Of a DNA stretch of 14,645 bases, positions 6,344 to 14,064 are shown in pieces. The DNA comes from an uncultured Collinsella sp. (GTDB lineage: Bacteria; Actinomycetota; Coriobacteriia; Coriobacteriales; Coriobacteriaceae): NCBI GenBank assembly GCA_900556205.1, contig USNX01000009.1, positions 1 to 14,645 on the forward strand. The letters run 5' to 3'. The first letter of the stretch is position 1, and every line of letters starts with the position of its first letter. Both the position numbers and the translations under genes were made by a program. The notes under the pieces were generated by a model. It made no database searches and was not told the origin of the DNA. It saw only the letters and a program-made list of their open reading frames with translations.

Positions 6344-6583
6344 ATGAGTGATAACACCAAGCATCTCGCAAAGAAGTGCGTCAAGGACGCGGGACCGTGC
6401 CTCGCACTGTGTTTTGCCGGCGCAGCGGTCGCGCTGCTGGCCGTTCTGGGGCCATTCGACGTGCTTCGCAGCGCAAGCTCTCTGCATGTTTGCATTGCCC
6501 TCGCTGGCGCCATGGCGACCGGCGGCGTGTTCGATCTGATTTTTTGGGTGCTCGACCCGTTTGGATGGAAGAACGAGGGGTAA
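6344..6583 (+). CDS. Small two-helix membrane protein, unrecognised
   Basis: 79 aa from the ATG at 6344; AAGGAG at 6328-6333 sits ten bases upstream and supports this start over a longer upstream frame. A short basic N-terminus (KHLAKKCVK) is followed by two hydrophobic segments, about residues 18-37 and 47-70, separated by FDVLRSASS, and a short polar tail (PFGWKNEG). This predicts a hairpin in the cytoplasmic membrane with both ends probably inside. It lies 85 bp upstream of the metallophosphoesterase gene on the same strand and may share its transcript. No family is recognised and no function can be assigned. Confidence 0.7.
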   Translation: MSDNTKHLAKKCVKDAGPCLALCFAGAAVALLAVLGPFDVLRSASSLHVCIALAGAMATGGVFDLIFWVLDPFGWKNEG

Positions 6584-6668
6584 GCCCTAAGAGATGGAAG
6601 GGCTGGAACGGTTGGCCTAGTGATCGTGCAGAATGCGGGCTAGCGACTTACAGGGAAGTGGTAATCCG

Positions 6669-7394
6669 ATGACGGTCTATGTGACGGGCGATATTCACGG
6701 CGGCCTCGACATGCAAAAGCTGCGCGACTGGGATCTTGGGGATAGTTTGACGAGCGACGACTATCTGATTGTCGCGGGCGACTTTGGCTTTCCGTGGGAT
6801 TTCTCTGCCGAGGAATGTGCCGATATCGCCTGGCTGGAATCGCGTTCCTATACCGTGCTGTTCGTCGACGGCAATCACGAGCGTTTCGATCACTGGGCGG
6901 AGCGTCCCATGGAGTTGTGGCACGGTGGGCTGACGCAGCGCCTGTCGGATACCTCCCCCATACGGCGCCTGACGCGCGGCGAGGTTTTTGAGTTCGACGG
7001 CTCAACGATCTTTACCATGGGCGGCGCCACGAGCGTGGACAAGGAATACCGCATTCCGTATTCCAGCTGGTGGCCGCAGGAATTGCCGGACGAGCGCAAC
7101 TTTGAGGAGGCACGGACAAAGCTCGACAGCGTGGGCTGGAAGGTCGACTACGTGATTACCCACACCTGCGCTACGCGCATGCTCTCGCCCACGCTCTATC
7201 CGGCACCCGGCTGGAATTGCCCCGCCGTCGATCGGCTCACGGCATTTTTCGGTGAGCTGGAAGATCGCTTGGACTACAAGCGCTGGTACTACGGGCATTT
7301 TCATCGTGATGCCAACCCAGCCGAGCGCCATACCGTGCTCTACGACTGCATCGTCCGCCTGGGCGACGAACTCCAACCCTGGGATGTTGCGTAG
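6669..7394 (+). CDS. Calcineurin-like metallophosphoesterase
   Basis: 241 aa from the ATG at 6669, preceded by AGGGAAG at 6652-6658. All metal-ligand motifs of the superfamily are present in order: GDIHG (D8, H10), AGDFG (D38), DGNHE (N69, H70), THTC (H165) and GHFH (H210, H212). No signal peptide or membrane segment is seen, so it is a cytosolic two-metal phosphoesterase. The substrate cannot be read from sequence; small enzymes of this type hydrolyse phosphomonoesters, phosphodiesters or nucleotides. It ends 52 bp before the stop of the convergent gluQ gene. Superfamily call very secure, specific role unknown. Confidence 0.92.
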   Translation: MTVYVTGDIHGGLDMQKLRDWDLGDSLTSDDYLIVAGDFGFPWDFSAEECADIAWLESRSYTVLFVDGNHERFDHWAERPMELWHGGLTQRLSDTSPIRRLTRGEVFEFDGSTIFTMGGATSVDKEYRIPYSSWWPQELPDERNFEEARTKLDSVGWKVDYVITHTCATRMLSPTLYPAPGWNCPAVDRLTAFFGELEDRLDYKRWYYGHFHRDANPAERHTVLYDCIVRLGDELQPWDVA

Positions 7395-7446
7395 GGGCGC
7401 GGAGGCATGAGCTTCGTGACGAACCAAAACCGATTTGTTAAGGGAT

Positions 7447-7614
7447 TTACTCCCAAGCTGGCTTGCGCTCGAGCAACGTTTTCGCAGCTTTAGGCGTGGG
7501 AGAGTCAAGTATTTCGCAGAACGCATCGAACCCCTCTGGCGAAAGATGGGTTGTTGATACTTTGGCAATGTCGCTATCGAGGTGCTCGTCAGGGTGGGCT
7601 GTCGTCTGTTGCAT
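7447..7614 (-). pseudogene. DUF1778/TacA-like antitoxin C-terminal remnant in frame with gluQ, possibly with its own start
   Basis: The last 55 codons of the gluQ frame begin at an ATG (7614) preceded by AAAGGA with five bases spacing, a good internal ribosome site. The sequence TTHLSPEGFDAFCEILDSP and the ending LLERKPAWE match the pattern I know from the C-terminal, toxin-neutralising part of DUF1778 antitoxins. The N-terminal ribbon-helix-helix DNA-binding part is missing and replaced by MQQTTAHPDEHLDSDIAKV. No GNAT toxin gene is adjacent: downstream lies the metallophosphoesterase on the other strand. It is either a truncated antitoxin fused to gluQ by loss of a stop codon, or a 55-aa protein translated separately. 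Confidence 0.55.
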
Positions 7615-8619
7615 GCCTGTCCTTTCATCCATAACGATGTTCTCGCGGTGCGCGCGGATGACATTCCAGCTAAAGTGCTCGACCAACTGCTCGGCAGAGC
7701 GCGGCGTGGTGTCCGGCGCGATGCCCGTTTGACCGGCGAGCCAGCCCAGCAGTGCCTCGGGTGTGCCAAAGCGGGCGCGTAGTTCGCCTAGGTCCAGATC
7801 GCGGTCGCGCTTGGAAAGGCGGCGGCCGTCCGGCGACATGAGCAGCGGAATGTGCGCGTAGTGCGGCGTGGGCAGTCCCAACAGGTGCTGCAGATAGATC
7901 TGGCGCGGCGTGGACCCCAGCAGGTCGCATCCGCGCACGACCTCGGTGACGCCCATGGCGGCGTCGTCGACCACCACGGCTAGCTGATAGGCAAAAACGC
8001 CGTCGCTGCGGCGGACCAAAAAGTCGCCGCACTCGGTGGCGAGCGCCTCGCATTGAGCCCCGTACGTGCGGTCCACGAATTCGATCACGTCGTCTGCGAG
8101 GTCATCTACGGTGGGCACGCGCAGGCGCGTGGCCGGAGCGCGCAGGGCACTGCGGCGGGCGATTTCTTCGGCAGAAAGGCCTCTGCAGGCGCCGCGGTAG
8201 ATGGGCATGCCGTCGCTGGCGTGCGGCGCACTCGCGGCGTGGAGTTCGGCGCGCGTGCAAAAGCAGGGATAGGTGAGGCCGGCGTCTTGTAGCTGGTGCA
8301 AGGCGCTCTCGTACAGGTCAAGGCGATCGTGCTGGTAGTAGGGGCCTTCGTCCCACTCGAGCCCTAGCCAGGCCAGGTCGTCAATCAGTTGAGCGGCAAG
8401 TTCCGGGCGTTTGCAGCGATCGTCTAGGTCCTCGATGCGCAACACGATGCTGCCGCTCTGGCTGCGGGCCGAAAGCCACGAGCACAGGCAGCTGAATACG
8501 TTGCCCAGGTGCATGCGGCCCGAGGGCGACGGGGCGAAGCGGCCCACGACGGGGGTGGGCCCTGTCGTTGCCGGTGTGTCCGCGGAGTGTGTTGCTATGT
8601 TGCATGCGTTGATGTCCAT
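7447..8619 (-). CDS. gluQ: Glutamyl-Q tRNA(Asp) synthetase (GluQ-RS) with a C-terminal DUF1778-like tail
   Basis: 390 aa, against roughly 290-310 for the usual family. It activates glutamate and attaches it to queuosine in the anticodon of tRNA(Asp). Seen: class I HIGH variant FAPSPSGRMHLGN (28-40), RIEDLDDR (61-68), zinc-site residues C119, C121, Y141 and C145, VTEVVRGCDLL (224-234), and the KMSKS variant LSKRD (268-272). No anticodon-binding domain follows, which separates it from GltX. The enzyme part appears to end near residue 332. Residues 336-390 are foreign to the family and end in LSPEGFDAF...LLERKPAWE, like the C-terminus of DUF1778/TacA antitoxins. The start at 8619 has no ribosome site but a TATACT box seven bases upstream, suggesting a leaderless message. 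The Zn site and HIGH/KMSKS motifs make the enzyme call strong. Confidence 0.93.
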   Translation of the reverse strand: MDINACNIATHSADTPATTGPTPVVGRFAPSPSGRMHLGNVFSCLCSWLSARSQSGSIVLRIEDLDDRCKRPELAAQLIDDLAWLGLEWDEGPYYQHDRLDLYESALHQLQDAGLTYPCFCTRAELHAASAPHASDGMPIYRGACRGLSAEEIARRSALRAPATRLRVPTVDDLADDVIEFVDRTYGAQCEALATECGDFLVRRSDGVFAYQLAVVVDDAAMGVTEVVRGCDLLGSTPRQIYLQHLLGLPTPHYAHIPLLMSPDGRRLSKRDRDLDLGELRARFGTPEALLGWLAGQTGIAPDTTPRSAEQLVEHFSWNVIRAHRENIVMDERTGMQQTTAHPDEHLDSDIAKVSTTHLSPEGFDAFCEILDSPTPKAAKTLLERKPAWE

Positions 8620-8626
8620 GCGGACG

Positions 8627-8632
8627 AGTATA
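8627..8632 (-). promoter_or_regulatory. -10 box (TATACT) for a leaderless gluQ transcript
   Basis: TATACT on the minus strand ends seven bases before the A of the gluQ ATG (8619), placing the transcription start on or next to the start codon. No -35 resembling TTGACA is found at 16-18 bp, and no ribosome site exists upstream of the ATG. Leaderless messages are common in actinobacteria. Confidence 0.45.
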
Positions 8633-8704
8633 GCGCGGGAGGTGGGGGAGGCACCGACTCGACAGCTCGATCGCGCCCGCCAGTCAACCCCTCAAACGAC
8701 AGAA

Positions 8705-8734
8705 ACCCCGGCAGCTCTTCGCAACTGCCGGGGT
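8705..8734. terminator. GC-rich 10-bp hairpin in the gluQ/DUF2207 intergenic region
   Basis: ACCCCGGCAG (8705-8714) pairs perfectly with CTGCCGGGGT (8725-8734) around a 10-nt loop. On the minus strand the stem is followed by TTT and another T-rich patch, so a minus-strand terminator is possible, yet no minus gene lies upstream of it. The 8620-9074 gap otherwise holds the gluQ -10 box, a tandem repeat and a weak promoter; no gene is supported there. Confidence 0.4.
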
Positions 8735-8911
8735 CTCCGCGGAAAAGGGGGACATGATCCTCAAGCGAACGGCAAAGGGGCAAACCGTTTTCGCTCAACT
8801 GCTTTATGCCCCTCGCCCGCCGGCTTAATCGGCTCACGCCGCTCCCACACAAAGCCGCTACACCTGTGACGGAGCTGTGAAGTGGTATCTGTTGCTGGTA
8901 CAGGCCATGCC

Positions 8912-8961
8912 AAGGAGTGTCCCAGGCTGCCGGCAGATAAGGAACGTCCCTAAGTGCCGGC
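8912..8961 (+). repeat. Two imperfect 23-bp direct repeats, period 27
   Basis: Units at 8912-8934 and 8939-8961 share AAGGA, GTCCC and TGCCGGC at the same offsets, 17 of 23 positions identical. They lie ~110 bp upstream of the DUF2207 gene. They could be a regulatory site or a copy of a genome-wide interspersed repeat; the window alone cannot decide. Confidence 0.5.
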
Positions 8962-9011
8962 GGCGGGCGTGACCTTTGTCCCGTTTTGACGCTCCGCTGA
9001 CCTAGATGTTC

Positions 9012-9040
9012 GTCACATGAACCCGCAAACGTGGGACAAT
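9012..9040 (+). promoter_or_regulatory. Weak candidate promoter of the DUF2207 gene
   Basis: GTCACA (9012-9017) and GACAAT (9035-9040) are 17 bp apart, each a 4/6 consensus match. A start near 9047 would give a ~28-nt leader containing the AAAGGA ribosome site at 9062-9067. Confidence 0.3.
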
Positions 9041-9074
9041 GACGCTACTGGTATCACAGACAAAGGATGTGCCT

Positions 9075-11021
9075 ATGAACGCCCCCGTTGCCAAGCCCTG
9101 TCGGCAGCGCCACCTGTTTGCGCGATTCGCTTCCGTCTGCGCGCTCGTTGCGCTTGCGTTGTTGCTGCTGCCTGCCGCCGCGCACGCCGACGGCTACTCC
9201 ATGACCCAAACCTATATCGGTGCCACGGTTGAAGCCGATGGATCGCTGACCGTTGTCGAGGGGCGCCAGTTTGATTTCGATGACGACATCAACGGCGTGT
9301 TTTGGGAGATCAATACGGGAGCCAACCAGCAGGGCGGCACGGCGGGCGTCGATGTGCAGAGTGTCGAGGAAGAGGACACCGCGTTTAACAAAGTCGATAG
9401 CGCGAACAAGGGCGACTCTGGCGTCTATACGGTTGAGCAGTCCGACGGCGGCGTAAAGATCAAGGTTTTCAGCCCCCACGAGAGCGGCGACAGCGCGATC
9501 TATTACGTGAGCTACACCATGACCGGTGCGGTTATGAACTGGGCCGATACCGCCGAGCTCTACTGGAAGTTCGTGGGCGACGGCTGGTCCGCGGATTCCG
9601 ACGATGTCGAGATGGAAGTGTACTTCGCAAATGCCGCTGCCGGGACGGCGGCCGTCAAGGGTGAGAACTTCCGCGCATGGGGCCACGGCCCGCTGACGGG
9701 CGACGTATCGCTCGATGCGGACGAACCCATGGTCACCTATACCATTCCCTGCGTGCATCAGGGCGAATTCGCTGAGGCACGCATCGCCTTCCCCAGCGAC
9801 TGGGTGCCGCAGCTTGCCGCCTCGGTCGAAGAGCGCATGTCAACGATCCTGAGCGAAGAGAAGGAATGGGCCGACGAAGCTAACGCCCGCCGTGAGCACG
9901 CGCGTGCGATTGCCAGCGCGATTGCCGTGGTGTGTGTTGTTGTGGCGGTTGCCTATACCGGTGTGATCGTGATGCTCAAGCTGCGCAGGCCCAAGCCCAA
10001 GCCGCTCTTCCAGGACGAGTACTTCCGCGATGTACCCTCCGCCGACCATCCCGCGGTGCTTGCAGCTCTTATGAGCTGGAACGACGTGCCCGATCAGGCA
10101 TATATCGCCACACTGATGAAGCTGACCGACGACCGCGTGATCAAGCTGGAAGAAGCGACCGAGACCAAGAAGAAGGGTCTGCTCCGTCGCGAAAAAGAGG
10201 AGCAGACGTATCGCATCACAGTGACCGACGAGGCCTGGAAGGCTGCCAAGAAGGACGGCATCGATCGCGATGTGCTCAAGGTCTTCTTCGCCGGCGTTAA
10301 GCCCGATAAGGACGGAGTCCGTTCGCGCACGTTTAGCGAGCTGGAGGAGTACGCTAGCGAGCGCACCACATCTGTTGGCGACAAGCTCGAGGACTATCAG
10401 AGCACAGTTAAGGCCAAGCTGGAGGCGCGCGAGCTTATTGCATCGGATGGCACTATCGCGATGGTGGCCGGCCTGGTTCTTGGCATCATCATTGTCTTTG
10501 GCATTTTGGGCTCTCTGTTCTATACCGACTTTGCGGACGCCAACGTCGGTGCCGCTATGATCTCGATCCCCGTCACGATTGTGGGCTTTGTCCTGAGCTG
10601 CACCTTCCGCCGTTACACGCCGGAGGGCGCCGAGGTGGCGGCTCGCTGCAAGGCGCTCAAGCATTGGCTCGAGGACTTTACGCGCCTGAAGGAGGCCATC
10701 CCCAGCGACCTGATCTTGTGGAACAAACTGCTGGTGATGGGCGTTGCCCTGGGCGTTTCGAAAGAAGTGCTGCGACAGCTGGCCGAGGCCGTGCCTGCGG
10801 ACCTGCGCAACAGCGACGATTTCTACGACAACTACCCCTGCTACTGGTGGTATTACCATCACTACGGCAACGAGTCTCCGCTCGATTCGTTTAACGATGT
10901 GTATCACGAGACCATCCGCGAGCTGGCTTCGAGTTCCGATAGCTCGAGCGGCGGTAGCGGCGGCGGCTTTTCCGGTGGCGGCGGTGGCGGCGTCGGCGGA
11001 GGCGGCGGCGGAACGTTCTAG
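9075..11021 (+). CDS. DUF2207 domain membrane protein with glycine-rich C-terminus
   Basis: 648 aa from the ATG at 9075, chosen because AAAGGA lies seven bases upstream; an in-frame ATG at 9039 lacks one. Residues 1-38 are a classical signal sequence (basic start, VALALLLLP core, AHA before DG). Residues ~39-265 are an acidic extracytoplasmic beta-rich domain (DGSLTVVEGRQFDF, IYYVSYTMTGAV), the hallmark of DUF2207. A membrane helix follows at ~278-300, then RRPKPKP and a charged cytoplasmic region with a winged-helix-like part (LMKLTDDRVIKLEE). Two more helices lie at ~460-510. The last ~30 residues are Gly/Ser-rich and end in GGGGGGTF, as is usual for this family. The function of DUF2207 proteins is not established. 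It appears monocistronic, ending 15 bp before a strong terminator. Confidence 0.9.
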   Translation: MNAPVAKPCRQRHLFARFASVCALVALALLLLPAAAHADGYSMTQTYIGATVEADGSLTVVEGRQFDFDDDINGVFWEINTGANQQGGTAGVDVQSVEEEDTAFNKVDSANKGDSGVYTVEQSDGGVKIKVFSPHESGDSAIYYVSYTMTGAVMNWADTAELYWKFVGDGWSADSDDVEMEVYFANAAAGTAAVKGENFRAWGHGPLTGDVSLDADEPMVTYTIPCVHQGEFAEARIAFPSDWVPQLAASVEERMSTILSEEKEWADEANARREHARAIASAIAVVCVVVAVAYTGVIVMLKLRRPKPKPLFQDEYFRDVPSADHPAVLAALMSWNDVPDQAYIATLMKLTDDRVIKLEEATETKKKGLLRREKEEQTYRITVTDEAWKAAKKDGIDRDVLKVFFAGVKPDKDGVRSRTFSELEEYASERTTSVGDKLEDYQSTVKAKLEARELIASDGTIAMVAGLVLGIIIVFGILGSLFYTDFADANVGAAMISIPVTIVGFVLSCTFRRYTPEGAEVAARCKALKHWLEDFTRLKEAIPSDLILWNKLLVMGVALGVSKEVLRQLAEAVPADLRNSDDFYDNYPCYWWYYHHYGNESPLDSFNDVYHETIRELASSSDSSSGGSGGGFSGGGGGGVGGGGGGTF

Positions 11022-11035
11022 CGAGCGCTTGCTTT

Positions 11036-11083
11036 GGGGTGGATCTTTCTGGGCGGTTGCCAGGGAAGATCCACCCCATTTTT
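11036..11083 (+). terminator. Strong intrinsic terminator of the DUF2207 gene
   Basis: GGGGTGGATCTT (11036-11047) pairs perfectly over 12 bp with AAGATCCACCCC (11066-11077), followed by ATTTTT (11078-11083). The 18-nt loop has no notable structure. Confidence 0.9.
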
Positions 11084-11134
11084 GTGCATCGAAACGGGCT
11101 AAACTTTCCGTTGAGGACTTTCGCGCAAGGGGCA

Positions 11135-11364
11135 GTGGACAAAAAATGCCAAATATGAGTACTGTTGCTGCGTTGGTCACATATGTTTGCACATAATAAC
11201 GGGCTCCTAATGAGAGTACTTCTCGTTAGGAGTCCATTTTATTGAACATTTGGGGAGCTACGTCAGCTCGCGCAGCTGGTCGTCATGCCTGCAAGCATCA
11301 AAAATGCCCCAAATCGCTGCTACTAAAAAGGTAACAGTACTCATATTTGATGTTTTTTGACCAC
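11135..11364. mobile_element. ~230-bp element bounded by imperfect 32-bp terminal inverted repeats (MITE-like candidate)
   Basis: The left arm (11135-11166) and the reverse complement of the right arm (11333-11364) share GTGG, CAAAAAA and an unbroken 17 bp, CAAATATGAGTACTGTT, with four mismatches in 32. Between them a strong hairpin (11201-11235) and a second inverted pair (ATTTGGGG/CCCCAAAT) are nested. No ORF of note lies inside, so it would be non-autonomous. I see no clear target-site duplication. It fills most of the gene-free 11084-11432; a small RNA locus or paired termination signals are alternatives. Confidence 0.45.
11201..11235 (+). terminator. Long hairpin inside the inverted-repeat element, terminator-like
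   Basis: CTCCTAA (11204-11210) pairs with TTAGGAG (11226-11232), extended inward through a G-U pair to GAGA/TCTC and outward to GG/CC, giving about 15 pairs with a small loop. ATTTTATT follows at 11236. It could terminate plus-strand transcripts or be the folded core of a mobile repeat. Confidence 0.45.
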
Positions 11365-11432
11365 GGCTATCTACAAACCCCCTAGGCCACTCATTGGGGA
11401 CAGACTTAAATGACCAGGTGTGGCTGCCGAGG

Positions 11433-12074
11433 CTAGGCTGTTAGGTCGAGTTCGTAGAGGAAGCTTTCGCGCGGCATGTCGTGGCGGCGCTCTTCGCGGT
11501 TGGCGCGGTGCGTGGCCGTGCGCTTAAAGCCGTGCAGCTCGTAGAACTTCCACGAGCAGTTGGAGTCGGTGTACAGGTGCGCCCTCGTCGCTCCAAGCGA
11601 GGATAGGTGCGAGACCGCGGCATCGAGCAGAACCGTGCCAACGCCCAGGCCATGGACATCGCGATCCACGGCAAGCAGCGTGACCTCGTTGTCGTGCGGC
11701 AACGGGCTGCTCTCGAGCAGGCGGTTGTTGGTTCGGATGGTTGCGCGCACAAACGAGAGATACTCGGCGCAGGCATCGGGCTCTAGCTCACGCATCTGCG
11801 ATAGCAGCGCGCGTTCGGTATCCATCCAATGCTCGTTGATAGTGACGCCGGAGTTCTGTCCTGCGCGTGCAAGTGCAATGCCGCGCGCCTCGCCGTCAAT
11901 CACCGCAACCTGCGAAAACGTCGATGACGAAAGGCAATAGGCGAGGTCGCACGCGGCTTCAAGGCGGTTGTACTCATCGTTATCCGAATTATTATGCCAA
12001 AGCTGCTGCAGAATCAGCGCGATGGCGTCGAAGTCTTCGGTATCAAACGGTCGGTAGAGAACCCGCGAGACCAT
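11433..12074 (-). CDS. GNAT-family N-acetyltransferase
   Basis: 213 aa, ATG at 12074 with AAAGAGG at 12085-12079. The C-terminal half carries the GNAT core: EVTLLAVDRDVHGLGVGTVLL holds the acetyl-CoA-binding loop (HGLGVG in place of Q/RxxGxG/A), followed by the helix AAVSHLSSLGA and the typical end NCSWKFYELHGFKR. The N-terminal ~100 residues, with DAIALILQQLW and an acidic middle, would form the acceptor-binding part. The substrate cannot be read. It is larger than TacT-type toxins (about 160-170 aa) and has no adjacent antitoxin, so a metabolic or protein acetyltransferase is likelier. It is divergent from purH with 277 bp between starts. Confidence 0.88.
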   Translation of the reverse strand: MVSRVLYRPFDTEDFDAIALILQQLWHNNSDNDEYNRLEAACDLAYCLSSSTFSQVAVIDGEARGIALARAGQNSGVTINEHWMDTERALLSQMRELEPDACAEYLSFVRATIRTNNRLLESSPLPHDNEVTLLAVDRDVHGLGVGTVLLDAAVSHLSSLGATRAHLYTDSNCSWKFYELHGFKRTATHRANREERRHDMPRESFLYELDLTA

Positions 12075-12236
12075 GGTGCCTCTTTCTTTCGCGGATGCAT
12101 ATCGAGCACAGTTCTACCACGCCATTGGCATCGAATTATGGTGCCCCTGTGTTCCATGAACTCACCGTGCTCGGTGCCGTGCCCATCCCCTCCGCTCGCA
12201 AACTTTTTCTGCACATGCGCCCGTTGCGGGGTGCAT

Positions 12237-12254
12237 CGATGCGCTCGATGCGCT
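12237..12254 (+). repeat. Tandem 9-bp direct repeat upstream of purH
   Basis: CGATGCGCT occurs twice back to back (12237-12245, 12246-12254), about 100 bp before the purH start. TACATT directly overlaps its end (12253-12258) and could be a -10 box without a good -35. It might be a regulator site, but the evidence is weak. Confidence 0.35.
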
Positions 12255-12351
12255 ACATTAAATCAGTATTTTCATTGCCGCTGCGCGAGCGCTGCAGATC
12301 GACGTATCACCGACTCACAGAGCACGGCGGCGTACCAGACAGGAGGACTGC

Positions 12352-13959
12352 ATGGGATCTGATGTGAAGATCGCACGCGCGTTGATTTCGGTTACCGATA
12401 AGACGGGCGTCGTCGATTTCGCACGGACGCTGGTCGATGACTTTGGCGTCGAGATCATCTCTACGGGCGGCACGGCTCGTGCCATCGAGGACGCGGGCGT
12501 TCCCGTAACCCCCATCGAGGAGTTCACGGGCTACCCCGAGATGATGGACGGCCGCGTTAAGACCCTGCACCCCAAGGTTCACGGCGCGCTGCTGGCCCGC
12601 CGCGATTCCGAGCAGCACATGCAGGAGGCCGCTCAGCACGGCATTAAGCTGATCGACCTGGTCGTCGTCAACCTGTACGAGTTCGAGAAGACCGTCGCCA
12701 ACCCCGAGGTCACCTTCGCGGACGCCATCGAGCACATCGACATCGGTGGCCCCTCCATGCTGCGCTCTGCCGCCAAGAACGCCACGAGCGTTACCGTCAT
12801 TTCCGACCCGGCCGACTATGATGCCGTCCTGGCCGAGATGCACGAGACCGGTGGCTGCACCACGCTTTCCACCCGTCGTCGCCTGCAGGTGAAGGTCTAC
12901 CAGACCACCGCCGCCTACGACACGGCTATCTCCCGTTGGCTTGCCGCCCAGGCAAGCGATGTGGCGGACACCTCTGCCAAGCTCGAGATTTCGCTGGAGA
13001 AGGTCGACGACCTGCGCTATGGCGAGAATCCTCAGCAGAAGGCTACGGTCTACCGCTTTGCCGAGGGCTGCGAGAACACCGCGAGCTCGCAGTTCCCGCT
13101 CGTGGGCTCCGAGCAGATCCAGGGCAAGCCGCTCAGCTACAACAACTATCTGGATGCCGACGCCGCCTGGAACCTGGTCCGTGAGTTCGACGAGCCGGCC
13201 TGCGTAATCCTCAAGCACCAGAACCCCTGCGGTTCCGCCGTTGCCGAGGACATCACGGCTGCCTACGACCGCGCCTTCGCCTGCGATCCCAAGAGCGCCT
13301 TCGGCGGCATCATCGCCTGCAACCGCGAGGTTCCCTTTGAGCTGGTCGAGCACTTCGCCGACCAGAACAAGCAGTTCGTCGAGGTTATCATCGCCCCGAG
13401 CTACACTGCCGAGGCGCTCGAGCGCATGGCCAAGCGCCCCAACCTGCGCGTGCTGGCCACCGGCGGCGTGGACCACGGCGCCCAGGTGGAGCTGCGCTCC
13501 ATCGACGGCGGTATGCTGGTGCAGGAGGTCGACCATGTGACCGAGGACCCCGCGACCTTTACGTTCCCCACCGACCGCAAGCCCACCGACGCCGAGATGG
13601 CCGAGCTTGAGTTTGCCTGGAAGGTCTGCAAGGGCGTTAAGTCCAACGCCATCCTGGTTTCCAAGGGTAAGGCCGGCATTGGCATGGGCCCGGGTCAGCC
13701 TAACCGCGTTGACTCTGCACTGCTTGCTTGCGAACGCGCCGAGGACTTCTGCGAGCGTGAGGGCGTGGAGAAGGGCGGCTTTGCCTGTGCAAGCGACGCG
13801 TTCTTCCCGTTCCGCGACAATGTCGACGTGCTTGCTGCGCACGGCGTGACCTGCATCATCCAGCCCGGCGGCTCCAAGCGCGACGACGAGAGCATCCAGG
13901 CCTGCAACGAGCACGGTATTGCGATGGTCTTCACCGGCGCCAGGCATTTCCGTCACTAA
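12352..13959 (+). CDS. purH: Bifunctional AICAR formyltransferase/IMP cyclohydrolase
   Basis: 535 aa, the usual PurH length, catalysing the last two steps of de novo IMP synthesis in the cytosol. The ATG at 12352 follows AGGAGG (12341-12346) with five bases spacing. The N-terminal cyclohydrolase domain shows [41 protein letters not shown] and [15 protein letters not shown]. The transformylase domain shows [25 protein letters not shown], the catalytic KHQNPCG motif, [23 protein letters not shown] and [10 protein letters not shown], ending in TGARHFRH. Nothing is missing. A strong terminator 29 bp after the stop suggests it is the last gene of its transcript. Confidence 0.98.
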   Translation: MGSDVKIARALISVTDKTGVVDFARTLVDDFGVEIISTGGTARAIEDAGVPVTPIEEFTGYPEMMDGRVKTLHPKVHGALLARRDSEQHMQEAAQHGIKLIDLVVVNLYEFEKTVANPEVTFADAIEHIDIGGPSMLRSAAKNATSVTVISDPADYDAVLAEMHETGGCTTLSTRRRLQVKVYQTTAAYDTAISRWLAAQASDVADTSAKLEISLEKVDDLRYGENPQQKATVYRFAEGCENTASSQFPLVGSEQIQGKPLSYNNYLDADAAWNLVREFDEPACVILKHQNPCGSAVAEDITAAYDRAFACDPKSAFGGIIACNREVPFELVEHFADQNKQFVEVIIAPSYTAEALERMAKRPNLRVLATGGVDHGAQVELRSIDGGMLVQEVDHVTEDPATFTFPTDRKPTDAEMAELEFAWKVCKGVKSNAILVSKGKAGIGMGPGQPNRVDSALLACERAEDFCEREGVEKGGFACASDAFFPFRDNVDVLAAHGVTCIIQPGGSKRDDESIQACNEHGIAMVFTGARHFRH

Positions 13960-13988
13960 GTTCCGCCCTGGGACAAAATAATCTCCGC

Positions 13989-14024
13989 AAAAGACGGCTG
14001 CTCCGTTTGGAGGGCCGTCTTTTT
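13989..14024 (+). terminator. Intrinsic terminator after purH
   Basis: AAAAGACGGC (13989-13998) pairs perfectly with GCCGTCTTTT (14014-14023); CTCC/GGAG (14001-14004 with 14009-14012) closes an inner stem. The T-run lies at the 3' arm's end. The A-run on the left arm could let it work in both directions. Confidence 0.9.
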
Positions 14025-14064
14025 GGTATAAGAGGACGGAATGACTAACACGAAAGGTATGACC

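Noticed and set aside
8705..8734. GC-rich hairpin as the terminator of gluQ or the DUF2207 gene
   Set aside because: It lies upstream of both divergent genes, so it cannot terminate either. It is kept only as a hairpin of unknown use.
9840..11192. 450-codon minus-strand frame opposite the DUF2207 gene
   Set aside because: It is a shadow of the plus-strand gene, with an Ala-run from the glycine-rich tail and no recognisable motif.
11433..12074. GNAT protein as the toxin partner of the antitoxin-like tail on GluQ-RS
   Set aside because: It lies 3.8 kb away, is longer than TacT toxins, has its own ribosome site and no adjacent antitoxin. There is no evidence of pairing.
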